In this document: piece by piece, positions 51,431-59,389 of the stretch
Layout of the letters: each line of letters opens with the position of its first letter
Position numbering within the stretch: position 1 is the stretch's first letter
Assembly: GCF_035294505.1 (NCBI RefSeq)
Contig: NZ_DATGKU010000094.1
Location: 21,537-85,536 of the forward strand
From: Chthonomonas sp035294505
GTDB taxonomy: Bacteria > Armatimonadota > Chthonomonadetes > Chthonomonadales > Chthonomonadaceae
Reading direction: 5' to 3'
DNA: 64,000 nucleotides
Translations under genes and position numbers: made by a program
Notes under the pieces: generated by a model
The model's input: only the letters and a program-made list of their open reading frames with translations
What the model was told of the DNA's origin: nothing
Database searches by the model: none

Positions 51431-52360
51431 CTACTCCCTGTGCACCCGTTGTGCGGCAACATCTAACTCCGCAACCACATCACCAAGATTGGCTTCGAGG
51501 TCGGCCAAAAGAGGGGATGTGGCCCGGGCAATGGCGACATCTTCTCTATCTATGGTAGCCGTCACGATGCACTCCTCTCGGTCGGAGCCGATAACTAAAC
51601 TCTGCCCCCAAGGGTCTACCACCTGTGAGGAGCCGGTAAACCCTTTTCCTCCCTCAAACCCCACCAGGCCCGCATAGACCACCCAAATGCCGTGTTCGGA
51701 GGCGATGGCGGGTAGGAGAATGTTGTAGTGGGCGATATTGCCCACGTTCTTGCCGGTGAACTCTCGCCCGGGTGAGGCGCTGGGGATATAGAGAATCTGC
51801 GCTCCCTTGAGTGCTACAATGGTTGAGGAGACCGAATGCCAAATATCTTCACATATGAGTATGGCGGCACGCCCAAAACGGGTATCGAAGGCGCGAAAGG
51901 TGCGGCCACGAGAGACAAAGCGCTTTTCATCGAAGACCCCGTAAGTGGGCAGAAAGAACTTTCGGTGCACGTGCTTCAATCCCGGCTCAACGGCCGAAGA
52001 GGGCGCTGCCAAGGTGGCATAGAGGGCGCTGTTGTAGTAGCGGCCGTCCCATAGCTCATAGAAGCCCAGCACAATATCGAGGCACGCTTCCGAGCGATGA
52101 ACCCGTTCGCGATAGAGCCGTAGCAGATCGGCGTACACGGTTTCGGCGGGGCGTGCCACCTCCCGCACGCCTCCCTCTAAAAAGTAGCCGGAGAGCACCG
52201 TTTCCGGCAGAACAAGCACATCGGTGTGTGGCAGCTCCTCCTCCAACTGCGAGAAGAGGTCGGCCACCCGCTGCAAGTTCGTTTCGTAGTGCCCTTTGGT
52301 GGGTTTGATCTGTGCTATCGCCAAATGTATCTTGGTCACCGCGTGATGCCCCTCACTCAT
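51431..52360 (-). CDS. Nitrilase-superfamily amidase, probable glutaminase half of NAD+ synthetase
   Basis: This 309-residue carbon-nitrogen hydrolase has the triad Glu53 (LVLPETVLSG), Lys134 (VHRKFFLPTYG) and Cys170 (LICEDIW). In the fused glutamine-dependent NAD synthetases of many bacteria this type of domain forms the N-terminal glutaminase feeding ammonia to the synthetase domain. Here the stop TAG (51431-51433) is directly followed, in frame, by the nadE ATG. The start could also be GTG (VTKIHLAIAQIKP) a few codons in. A free-standing amidase is a less likely alternative. Confidence 0.88.
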   Translation of the reverse strand: MSEGHHAVTKIHLAIAQIKPTKGHYETNLQRVADLFSQLEEELPHTDVLVLPETVLSGYFLEGGVREVARPAETVYADLLRLYRERVHRSEACLDIVLGFYELWDGRYYNSALYATLAAPSSAVEPGLKHVHRKFFLPTYGVFDEKRFVSRGRTFRAFDTRFGRAAILICEDIWHSVSSTIVALKGAQILYIPSASPGREFTGKNVGNIAHYNILLPAIASEHGIWVVYAGLVGFEGGKGFTGSSQVVDPWGQSLVIGSDREECIVTATIDREDVAIARATSPLLADLEANLGDVVAELDVAAQRVHRE

Positions 52361-52683
52361 TTTACCTTGTGTTTTCGTTGCCGGTTCCTTCTAGAATACA
52401 GCGGCAGAAGCATGGCTCTGCGGCACTCGATTAGCAGGAGGGGGCAAGGGGATGAGGCCGTCAAACGAAGCGATGCGTTAATGAATAAGATATCCTCGTC
52501 TTAAATAGGGCGAGTTGCGCCTTATGGGGATGGGCTGCATGGGTAGGCACGCGGATCGGAAGTGAAGTGGTTTCGGGAGAAAACAGAAATCATTACATGG
52601 AAAAAGGGCGGTGGCACCGGCGTTTCGGCGTCAAGGCCGACGGTGCTGCGCACTGCGCCTCTCTCAAGGCTGCCACACTTCCC

Positions 52684-52746
52684 CTCAAGGCCGACGCAGG
52701 GGCCCCCAGAAAATCTTGCGATTTTCTGGGGCAGGGTGCCCTCCCT
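52684..52746. repeat. Palindromic repeat element, intergenic copy
   Basis: The core is CCCCAGAAAATC and its near-complement GATTTTCTGGGG around a 3-base centre (52714-52740 approx.), flanked by CTCAAGGCCGACG on one side and GGGTGCCCTCCCTC on the other. A related copy with the same layout lies in the coding region near 63350-63412. Confidence 0.6.
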
Positions 52747-52791
52747 CTTAGTGAGGATTGAAACGAGGAAAGGGGCTAGAGACGAAAAAAT

Positions 52792-52910
52792 GCGTGGCTC
52801 TTGCACGAGGTTTGAGGGGCGAGGTGGAAGCAGGTATCTTTCGGTCTCCGGTCATAGACCTTAAGATCGTTCGTCCCTCAATTTCGAGCAAGTGTGTGCA
52901 AGAGCCACGC
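52792..52910. ncRNA. 119-nt rod-like inverted-repeat element: candidate structured RNA or MITE
   Basis: Nested pairs close the whole element. They are a perfect 15-bp outer stem (52792-52806 with 52896-52910), an 11-bp second stem (52812-52822 with 52871-52881, one G-U) and two 5-bp inner stems (52836-52840 with 52863-52867, 52843-52847 with 52856-52860). The strand is not known; on the minus strand it would be in the 3' region of the ferritin-like gene mRNA. It does not match SRP, 6S, tmRNA or RNase P motifs that I know. No target-site duplication or transposase is seen. Confidence 0.45.
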
Positions 52911-52979
52911 CACGCGAGCCTTAGGCTAAGTTCCCTTCTTCTCGCAAAATGGGAGCGAATGTTCCCATCTTCCGAGCCG

Positions 52980-53804
52980 TTAGGAGTTAGGAGTCGTGCT
53001 GTCCAGAGTCACCGTCGGCGTTTCGGTGAGGTAGAAGTTGGCGGTGGTGTTGAACTGATAGGGCGTTGGGTCGAAGCCACTTCCGCTGGCAGGCGGCGTT
53101 ACAAACGGACCGAGCGCCTTCACCACATCGTTAATAGTTTGAAACTTAGGGCCGGTGGTAGAAAAGGTGCGTTCAAAGGCGATGTTGTTCGCTGCATGCC
53201 CACTGGCCCCCACGACCGATTCAGGGGTTCCACTAAGCCCTGTAACGGTGGTAAGCCCTAGATCGGCTGCGATAACACGTCCGAGGGTGCGGTGCTCGCT
53301 CTCCACTCCAAGAATCTGGCCTGCCAAAACCTTTAGGGCGCTGGTGGAGAGGTCGCGAATGCCGATAAGGTAGGCTGCAATGAAGGCATCCTCAAGAGTG
53401 ATCAGGGTATTAACAACCGTCTGCGCGTTCTGCTGGCCGTTAGCGGTTGTGAACATGCCGGTGGGGAAATAGAAAGTGAGCGCGAGCGGCTGTGCACCGG
53501 CCCCTACAAGAACCTGATAGTGGAGGGCCTCCTGCTCACGGCCGGCCACGAGATAGGCCTGGTCGTTCGCATTTCCATTGAGACCGTTGGTGTAGACGGC
53601 CGATTTGATGATGTTGTCGTACATTACGGTAGCCAGCGCTTCGGCCGTGGCCGCAGCGTTGATGATGGTAGCATCCTGATTAGTTGAAGAAGAGCTGCTT
53701 CCTCCACACCCCGAAAGCAAAAGGCCCGCCGTGGCACCCAAACCAAGTGTTCCTACTCCCGCCATAAAACGGCGTCGAGAAACAGCTTTTTGAAGCTCGT
53801 TCAT
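52980..53804 (-). CDS. Tat-exported ferritin-like lipoprotein
   Basis: In this 274-residue protein the twin-arginine signal SRRRFMAG is followed by a lipobox LSGC, so it is exported folded and lipidated. The body is a ferritin-like helical domain (Ferritin_2 type) with likely metal ligands in AAATAEALATVMYDN, GREQEALHYQVL, LEDAFIAAYL and GVESEHRTLGR. The last ~60 residues are a Pro/Gly/Thr-rich extension. Role: probably iron or manganese binding, or stress protection, at the cell surface. The gene is flanked by repeat-rich intergenic DNA on both sides. Confidence 0.85.
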   Translation of the reverse strand: MNELQKAVSRRRFMAGVGTLGLGATAGLLLSGCGGSSSSSTNQDATIINAAATAEALATVMYDNIIKSAVYTNGLNGNANDQAYLVAGREQEALHYQVLVGAGAQPLALTFYFPTGMFTTANGQQNAQTVVNTLITLEDAFIAAYLIGIRDLSTSALKVLAGQILGVESEHRTLGRVIAADLGLTTVTGLSGTPESVVGASGHAANNIAFERTFSTTGPKFQTINDVVKALGPFVTPPASGSGFDPTPYQFNTTANFYLTETPTVTLDSTTPNS

Positions 53805-53967
53805 AAAACAGTATTTCCTCCCTTAATCTGTTCAGAATATGGTTCGCGCCATGCTCTGAGCTTGTGCAGGAATGGGTTAACCGTACCGATTTTTTCCTGC
53901 TACTACCATCTTAACCTATGAAGATTAAAGGGAGGTTTCCAGAAGGTTTCACGAAGTTTACAATTTT

Positions 53968-53979
53968 GGGCTTTAGCCC
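53968..53979. repeat. GGGCTTTAGCCC dispersed hairpin, copy 2
   Basis: Same core as the copy at 34762-34773, also preceded by a TTACAA sequence. Confidence 0.5.
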
Positions 53980-54033
53980 GCGAGAAAGCCATTCGGTTTA
54001 ACCGAGGTGGCTCATGCGTTGCTTAGAAGCTGC

Positions 54034-54047
54034 GCGGCTTTAGCCGC
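54034..54047. repeat. GCGGCTTTAGCCGC hairpin, related copy
   Basis: A variant of the TTTA-loop palindrome 55 bp after copy 2. Confidence 0.45.
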
Positions 54048-54232
54048 TGCAGAGCGTCACAATTTTGACCTAACCCAACCGGAAAGGGTTTGGAGGTTGT
54101 TTTCGGGCTTTATTTGCATCCGGCAGAGCCGAGGCCGGGCTGCAAAGGCACCGGCGTTTCGCTCGGCTTCCTTGAAGAAGGAGAAATATTCATCCCTTTG
54201 GTCGCCGTCCTTGCCCTAAAAGCCCATACATG

Positions 54233-54258
54233 AGGTATCCTTTCATATGCTAGGTATC
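54233..54258 (+). promoter_or_regulatory. AGGTATC direct repeat upstream of the PhyH gene
   Basis: Two copies 19 bp apart (about two helix turns), ending 21 bp before the ATG at 54280 and just before the AAAAGGAG RBS. A candidate activator or repressor site. Confidence 0.35.
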
Positions 54259-54279
54259 ATATAAAAGGAGACGTTCACG

Positions 54280-55146
54280 ATGCTCGCCCTAAAAGTAACT
54301 CCCAACGAAAAGCAAACTGGCCAGCTCACCCTAGAGCATCTGCAGGCCGCGCGAGAGGCTATTCTAACAGAGGGTTTTGTTGTCCTCGAAGATGTGGTAG
54401 ATAAAGCCCATCTGGCCATTCTAAGAGAGAAGATGCTGGAGGATTTGCGATGGCTGCAGGCCCGACAGGACGCGCCCTACAACTGGAATCGGGGAAATAT
54501 TCAACAAGACCCGCCGCCGTTCCCACCCTACCTTTTTCGGGATATTTTGGTAAACGATCTCGTTATCGCCGTGACGAGGGCGGTGCTCGGCCCGAAGCCG
54601 CGTAATGTGTTCTACAGCGGCAACACGGCCTTGCCAAGCCCGTACCGTCAGCCAGTGCATCTTGACATGCCTCAACTCTACAAGGAGGACGGCAGCGTAT
54701 CGGCCCCCTATGCGCTGGTCATTAACGTGCCGGTCGTCACCATGAACCCCGAAAACGGCAGCACGGAGATATGGCCGGGAACGCATGTTTACGCGGAGGT
54801 AGATAACAACTGGCCTAACTTAGAGGTTCCGGAGGCGGTTCTTGCACGCCAAAGAGAGAGCACCCCACCCCTGCAACCCACGGTAGAAGAGGGATCCGTG
54901 TTGATTCGAGACATACGCTTATGGCATGCGGGAATGCCGAACCGAACGCACACACCACGCCCGATGATCGCCATGATCCATGCCGCCTCATGGTATCACT
55001 CTATTGGCAGCAATCTACGTTTTCCAAAGGGCACAGAGGCCTTTTTCGCGCATCCAGAGCTGGTCACCGAAGCCGCCTTCGTTGAGGAGCCTATAGACTA
55101 CCTCAATCAGCCTCATGGTTTTGCCTATCAGCCCGATGCGGAATAG
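54280..55146 (+). CDS. Phytanoyl-CoA dioxygenase (PhyH) family Fe(II)/2-oxoglutarate oxygenase
   Basis: This 288-residue protein has the double-stranded beta-helix with metal-binding HxD in QPVHLDMPQ and the distal His plus Arg in RLWHAGMPNRT. These enzymes hydroxylate an organic substrate while converting 2-oxoglutarate to succinate; the substrate here is unknown. AAAAGGAG precedes the ATG. It is followed after 100 bp by a zinc alcohol dehydrogenase, which could act on the hydroxylated product, but this is only a guess. Confidence 0.88.
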   Translation: MLALKVTPNEKQTGQLTLEHLQAAREAILTEGFVVLEDVVDKAHLAILREKMLEDLRWLQARQDAPYNWNRGNIQQDPPPFPPYLFRDILVNDLVIAVTRAVLGPKPRNVFYSGNTALPSPYRQPVHLDMPQLYKEDGSVSAPYALVINVPVVTMNPENGSTEIWPGTHVYAEVDNNWPNLEVPEAVLARQRESTPPLQPTVEEGSVLIRDIRLWHAGMPNRTHTPRPMIAMIHAASWYHSIGSNLRFPKGTEAFFAHPELVTEAAFVEEPIDYLNQPHGFAYQPDAE

Positions 55147-55246
55147 ACGGCACGGCTCACCTCCTACCCCCAATTCCCTGCAATAGGCTTTTCTAGGTAT
55201 GATCTCGTAACATTTTCAGAGAGGCGGATAAGTTGCTGTGGAGTTT

Positions 55247-56305
55247 ATGAAAGCGGCGGTTTTGGAAGACATCGGCCGTCTTGAAGTCCGCGAGGTGCCC
55301 ATACCGGAAGTTTCCGACGATTCGGCACTGATGCGCGTGGAGGCGGTTAGTATCTGCGGCTCGGATGTGCGCATTCTTCACCATGGAAACCCGCGTGTTA
55401 AGCCGCCGACCATCATCGGCCACGAGACGGCGGGAGTGATCGTGAAGGTTGGGCGCAACGTAAAACGGGTGAAGGAAGGCGACCGTGTGGCGCTCGGGGC
55501 CGATGTTCCCTGTGGGCAGTGCCGTTGGTGCAAAACGGGGTTGGGTAACAACTGCTCCATCAACTATGCCGTTGGCTACCAAATTCCGGGCGCCTTTGCA
55601 GAGTATATGCTGCTTCCGAAACTGCTTCTGGAGGAGGGGCCGGTAACACCCTTCTCTGAGCGCCTCTCGTTTGAAGAGGCAGCGCTTGCCGAGCCACTTG
55701 CCTGTGCCATAAACGGCTTAGAGCTGGTGAACATGGGGCCGGGGAAAAGTGTGGTCATCATCGGGCTAGGGCCTATCGGCTGCATGATGATCGATCTCGC
55801 ACGCCATTTTGGCGCCTCAAAGGTCATCGGGGTTCAGCGCAGTCGGGCTCGGCTGGAGATGGCGAAGTTCTACCAGGCCGATGTTTATATTGCTGCGGCG
55901 GAGGAGGATGTCATCGCTCGTTGCCGAGAGGAGACGGAGGGGGAAGGCCCCGACGTTGTTATTACCACCAGCGGTTCGGTAGAGGCGCACGAACAGGCTG
56001 TAGAAATGGTAGCGCATCGGGGCTATGTAAATCTGTTTGGGGGTCTGCCCAAAAGCGCCCGTCCGATGCAGCTCTACTCGAACACCATTCACTACAAGGA
56101 GTGTTTTCTCACCGGATCGCACGGCAGTGTGCCACGCCAGCATGAGAAGGCCGTGCGGTTACTAGAGGAGGGAGTGGTGCGCGTGAAACCGCTCATTACG
56201 CATCGCTTCCCCCTAACGCAGATACACGAGGCCTTTGCAGTGATGGAGAGCCGCCAGGGCATGAAGGTTACGCTCTATCCGCACGGTCTACCCAAGGCGG
56301 ATTGA
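55247..56305 (+). CDS. Zinc-dependent alcohol dehydrogenase (sorbitol/threonine dehydrogenase type)
   Basis: From ATG 55247 (a GTG 9 nt upstream is possible) this is 352 residues, opening MKAAVLEDIGRLEVREVPIP. Motifs: catalytic zinc region with Cys in SICGSDVRIL and His in IIGHETAGV, structural zinc Cys cluster in DVPCGQCRWCKTGLGNNC (in part), NAD-binding GLGPIGCMM. Medium-chain dehydrogenase oxidising a sugar alcohol or similar substrate with NAD(P). The 3' end overlaps the convergent cyclase gene by 18 bp. Confidence 0.92.
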   Translation: MKAAVLEDIGRLEVREVPIPEVSDDSALMRVEAVSICGSDVRILHHGNPRVKPPTIIGHETAGVIVKVGRNVKRVKEGDRVALGADVPCGQCRWCKTGLGNNCSINYAVGYQIPGAFAEYMLLPKLLLEEGPVTPFSERLSFEEAALAEPLACAINGLELVNMGPGKSVVIIGLGPIGCMMIDLARHFGASKVIGVQRSRARLEMAKFYQADVYIAAAEEDVIARCREETEGEGPDVVITTSGSVEAHEQAVEMVAHRGYVNLFGGLPKSARPMQLYSNTIHYKECFLTGSHGSVPRQHEKAVRLLEEGVVRVKPLITHRFPLTQIHEAFAVMESRQGMKVTLYPHGLPKAD

Positions 56306-56968
56306 GGTGTCGTCCGACACCAACAACACGGGGCGACACCAGGCGCCCGAAGCTCCTTTAAGGTGAACGGGTAGCGCCATGAACAGCTGGGGGCTGGGTA
56401 AGTTGCAGACCTCCGGTGGCAAGCGCAGCTCCTCCACAATCCAGATGCCGGCCCCCAAAAGGATGGCGTGTACGGCCTTATCGTTTTCCGCGTCCCAACC
56501 CCCGATGCCCCAATGGTCAATGCCTAAGCCACGCACCTTTTGTGCCACCAGCCATTCCGCCGTGGAGGGCACGATTTTAGGCGATTCGTAGAGCCATCGC
56601 TGGCTGCGTTCGCGAATATCGCCCCAACCGGTGGCGAGCAATACAATGCTATCGGGCAGCAAGGGATGGGGCAGAGCGGCGACCAATTTTGCCTCGGTGA
56701 TCGGCTCTTTGGGCTGCAGAGGGCGCAGATCGGCGATATAGGCAGGGCCTACAAACCGCTCGAGGGGGATGGAGTCAATAGAGGCGCCGTCGGCAAGGCG
56801 ATGGAGAGGGGCATCTATGTGGCTGCCGGTGTGGGCTGCGAAAGTGAATAGCTCGAGCTGCCAGTCATCTTGGGGGTGTTGAAGCTTCATTTCAAAGCGA
56901 ATGGGTGGATGCGCCGGGCAGTTGGGCCCTCCATCGGAAATGGGCTGCGAGAGGTCTATAATCTTCAC
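56288..56968 (-). CDS. Cyclase family protein (kynurenine formamidase-like metal hydrolase)
   Basis: This 226-residue protein has the family's metal-binding motif HTGSHIDAPLH near residues 45-55 and the later IDHWGIGG(W)DAEND region that continues the active site. Cyclase-family members hydrolyse N-formylkynurenine or other amide or ester bonds; the substrate is not assigned. It is coupled (4-bp overlap) to the upstream small membrane protein gene. Confidence 0.88.
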   Translation of the reverse strand: MKIIDLSQPISDGGPNCPAHPPIRFEMKLQHPQDDWQLELFTFAAHTGSHIDAPLHRLADGASIDSIPLERFVGPAYIADLRPLQPKEPITEAKLVAALPHPLLPDSIVLLATGWGDIRERSQRWLYESPKIVPSTAEWLVAQKVRGLGIDHWGIGGWDAENDKAVHAILLGAGIWIVEELRLPPEVCNLPSPQLFMALPVHLKGASGAWCRPVLLVSDDTSIRLG

Positions 56969-57405
56969 GGTGTTTCTCCTGAAGAGGTGCTGGTCGGTTG
57001 GTTCAGTGGGGCCACTTCGTCCACATAGATGCTCCCATTATGTCCTACTCGATACACGATGCGAGCCGGCCGATTCAATTGTAGTCTGTCGAAAGCGATG
57101 ACCTTGCCGGCCTGATAGAGATGGCCGTGAAAGCGTACCACCACCAGAGGCGGCTGCGGGGTGCCCAAAAGCGAGCTGCCGGCGGGCACCAGGGTAACCA
57201 CGACGGCAGTACCGATGCGCGGGCGAACGCCTCGCAGGTTTTGGCGGGTGAAACCGCGCAATAGGGGGTCGGCAAACAGGAAAGAGAGCAGAGTGATGCT
57301 ACCGACTATCAGGATCACAGCACGCACGATGCGCTGCTGTTTAGATAGCGGCGATTTCTGAAATTTCCTTGTTGAAAGAACCTCTCTTTTCCTTTCCAGC
57401 ATCAT
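56965..57405 (-). CDS. Small membrane-anchored protein, unrecognised
   Basis: This 146-residue protein has a basic N-terminus, one hydrophobic helix (~29-46) and a soluble beta-rich domain (~65-135, including TAVVVTLVPAGSSLLG). It probably faces outside the cytoplasmic membrane. No family recognised. Its end overlaps the cyclase gene start by 4 bp. Confidence 0.6.
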   Translation of the reverse strand: MMLERKREVLSTRKFQKSPLSKQQRIVRAVILIVGSITLLSFLFADPLLRGFTRQNLRGVRPRIGTAVVVTLVPAGSSLLGTPQPPLVVVRFHGHLYQAGKVIAFDRLQLNRPARIVYRVGHNGSIYVDEVAPLNQPTSTSSGETP

Positions 57406-57732
57406 CTACACTATTCTACCTGCTAACCTTATCTACGAATCATTCTCTCCATACTCTCTAACCCAAATGCCGTGTGGTGGCAGACCATACTTTCGGTCTT
57501 CATCGCAAACATCGAATTGACATCCCTTTATATCTATCAATCGGTTTCGGTCTCCCACAAAAGGGAGGCAACATCTACCCATGAAGCTAAAATCTGCGTC
57601 CGCTAGCATTCGTTCAATGGCATTTGCGTCTGATAATGGATTTTGGAGCGGGGCAGTCTTTCCTATACCGATAGAGTATTATAAGTTGTACAGAGCCTAC
57701 ACCACCGCCCAGATGGCATAAGATACGGTCTT
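57406..57732. other. Region upstream of the restriction-modification pair (327 bp), with a gene-like remnant on the minus strand
   Basis: AT-richer than the neighbourhood. The minus strand holds the open frame described at 57433-57609. The plus strand has TATTAT at 57677-57682 as a possible -10 for the methylase gene and an inverted repeat at its start codon (57718-57734). Confidence 0.5.
57433..57609 (-). pseudogene. Possible gene fragment (58 codons; open frame extends ~24 codons further without a start)
   Basis: ATG 57609 to TAG 57433 encodes a protein-like sequence with a Cys-containing core (FMGRCCLPFVGDRNRL, then GCQFDVCDEDRKYGLPPHG). The frame stays open upstream to a TAA near 57682, with equally protein-like residues but no start codon. 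This looks like the 3' remnant of a gene cut by insertion or deletion next to the restriction-modification genes. No family recognised. Confidence 0.4.
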
Positions 57733-57734
57733 AT
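57718..57734 (+). promoter_or_regulatory. Inverted repeat over the methylase start codon
   Basis: ATAAGA-N5-TCTTAT, whose right arm runs into the ATG at 57733. It could be an operator for autorepression by the methylase or an RNA hairpin that limits translation. No Shine-Dalgarno sequence is visible here. Confidence 0.4.
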
Positions 57735-58653
57735 GAAAATTCCACACCCTATACCTTATCAAGGCAGTAAGCGCCAGATCGCAAAATATATTCTAGCCTA
57801 CTTCCCTCAGAGCACACACTCTCTGATAGAACCTTTTGCAGGTTCTGCAGCCATCTCTATTGCGGCAGCTTGTTATGCGAAAGCTTCCAAATTCCACTTG
57901 AACGACAGCAATACGGCTCTGATGGCACTTTGGAAGGAGATAATCTACAATCCACACCACATTGCAGAACGTTATGAACAGCTTTGGAAAGAGCAACAAA
58001 GCGATCCCAGAGCCTATTATGATGAGGTTCGAGAAAAGTTCAACCGCACACAGCAACCACACTACTTGCTCTATTTGTTGGCTCGTTGTGTGAAAGCCTC
58101 TGTTCGTTACAACCCACGAGGTGAGTTTAACCAAAGTCCAGATAATCGAAGGCTAGGCCGTAATCCTCAGCGTATGGCCGACGATATCCTCGCGGTTTCC
58201 AAACTATTTTATGGCAGGGTCGAATTGACGAGTTGCGACTATACGGAAGTGTTAGCCAAAACAACACAAGAGGACTTAGTGTACATGGATCCACCTTATC
58301 AAGGTGTTTGTGACAATGGAGAACCACGCTACTTTAGTGGGATCGATAGAACCGCTTTTGTGCACGCTTTAGAAGAACTAAATCGAAGAGAGATACCCTA
58401 CATCCTCAGTTTCGACGGACGTACCGGCGACAAAAAGTATGGGAAGGCCCTTCCCATCGAGTTAGACTTGTGCCAGATTGAGATTAGAGCCGGCCGTTCG
58501 AGCCAAGCGACACTGTTAGGCCGAAATGAGATCACTTTTGAATCGGTCTATCTGTCTAAAGCTTTGGTGGAGCGTTTAGGCATGGAACGGCGAAAACCTG
58601 TTTCCCAACTGATTGGAGAACCGGTGCCTCAGCTCCGGATTCTAGAATGGTAG
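57733..58653 (+). CDS. DNA adenine methylase, D12 class (Dam/DpnM-like)
   Basis: In this 306-residue protein the SAM site FAGSAAI (~38) and catalytic DPPY (~189) are in the alpha order of D12-class N6-adenine methyltransferases, and PIPYQGSKRQIA at the start is typical. It methylates adenine in a short recognition site, here probably protecting the host from the HNH nuclease encoded 4 bp downstream. Codon use is AT-richer than the flanks, which fits horizontal gain. Recognition sequence unknown. Confidence 0.92.
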   Translation: MKIPHPIPYQGSKRQIAKYILAYFPQSTHSLIEPFAGSAAISIAAACYAKASKFHLNDSNTALMALWKEIIYNPHHIAERYEQLWKEQQSDPRAYYDEVREKFNRTQQPHYLLYLLARCVKASVRYNPRGEFNQSPDNRRLGRNPQRMADDILAVSKLFYGRVELTSCDYTEVLAKTTQEDLVYMDPPYQGVCDNGEPRYFSGIDRTAFVHALEELNRREIPYILSFDGRTGDKKYGKALPIELDLCQIEIRAGRSSQATLLGRNEITFESVYLSKALVERLGMERRKPVSQLIGEPVPQLRILEW

Positions 58654-58657
58654 CCTT

Positions 58658-59389
58658 ATGACATCAGAGAAACCGGAAGAGAGACTTCGTCAATTGTTAC
58701 CGTTACTGGGGAACAAAAGAGCCAGAATCGTTATTGAGCATATTCTGCAACAGGGTTACATTTCAACAGAGGAGTTGCAAAAGAACTACGGTTATAATCA
58801 TCCGCCTCGAGCGGCCCGAGACGTTAGAGAGTTAGGGATACCGTTGGAAACGTTTCGGGTTAGGTCTAGCGAGGGGCGTATCATCGCGGCTTATAGGTTC
58901 GGTGACTTAAGTACCTTGCATTTCGGACGGCTACTGGGAAGAAGGAACGTTCCACGTTCATTAAAAGCAGAGTTATATCGCGCTGCTCAGGGAAAATGCG
59001 GGATATGCAACGGTGAATTCGAACTAAGGCACCTCCAAGTGGATCATAGAGTGCCCTACGAGGTGGTTCGAGAAAGCGAAATTTTGACGTGGAATGCAGA
59101 GGACTATATGCTGCTGTGTGGAGCTTGTAACCGTGCAAAATCTTGGTGTTGTGAGCACTGTCACAACAGATTGAAAGATAAACAACCTCATCTTTGCCAA
59201 AGCTGCTATTGGGCTAGCCCAGGAAGTTATACACACATCGCGCTCCGCGAAATTCGACGTGCGGATATTGTGTGGGAAGGCGAGGAAATTCCCTTCTATG
59301 ATAAACTGAAACGTGCAGCCGACACGTCAGGCCGCACGGTACCGGCCTACATAAAGCAACTGATCGCGAAACTGTTAGATGAAGCGTAA
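58658..59389 (+). CDS. HNH endonuclease, probable restriction enzyme partner
   Basis: In this 243-residue protein an N-terminal helical region (~1-60) looks like a winged or helix-turn-helix DNA-binding part (YISTEELQKNYGYNHPPRAARDV). An HNH nuclease core follows: GKCGICNGEF, LQVDHRVPYEV, NYMLLCGACNRAKS-like block with its second Cys pair, then a further CEHC..CQSC zinc pair. It sits 4 bp after the methylase, so a type II restriction-modification system is likely. The 3' end overlaps the next gene by 11 bp. Restriction activity is inferred. Confidence 0.85.
   Translation: MTSEKPEERLRQLLPLLGNKRARIVIEHILQQGYISTEELQKNYGYNHPPRAARDVRELGIPLETFRVRSSEGRIIAAYRFGDLSTLHFGRLLGRRNVPRSLKAELYRAAQGKCGICNGEFELRHLQVDHRVPYEVVRESEILTWNAEDYMLLCGACNRAKSWCCEHCHNRLKDKQPHLCQSCYWASPGSYTHIALREIRRADIVWEGEEIPFYDKLKRAADTSGRTVPAYIKQLIAKLLDEA

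Larger units (their letters stand above)
52361..52979. other. Intergenic region (619 bp) with repeat and structured element
   Basis: No gene is supported. It contains a CAAGGCCGACG direct repeat (near 52636 and 52686), the palindromic repeat at 52684-52746 that also occurs inside the gene at 63051-63833, and the long rod-like hairpin at 52792-52910. A small AGCC-TTA-GGCT hairpin follows it. The longest plus-strand frame reaches into the ferritin gene antisense and looks non-coding. Confidence 0.6.
53805..54279. other. Intergenic region (475 bp) with TTTA-loop hairpins
   Basis: Contains the GGGCTTTAGCCC repeat (53968-53979), the related GCGGC-TTTA-GCCGC hairpin (54034-54047) and a direct repeat AGGTATC (54233-54239, 54252-54258) upstream of the PhyH gene. 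No credible gene. Confidence 0.55.

Noticed and set aside
52756..52770. GAGGATTGAAACG resembling the end of a CRISPR repeat
   Set aside because: Only one copy exists; no spacers, no array and no cas genes in the window.
52758..53261. 167-codon plus-strand frame over the structured element and ferritin gene
   Set aside because: Half of it is antisense to the ferritin gene, the composition is not protein-like, and it crosses a perfect inverted repeat.
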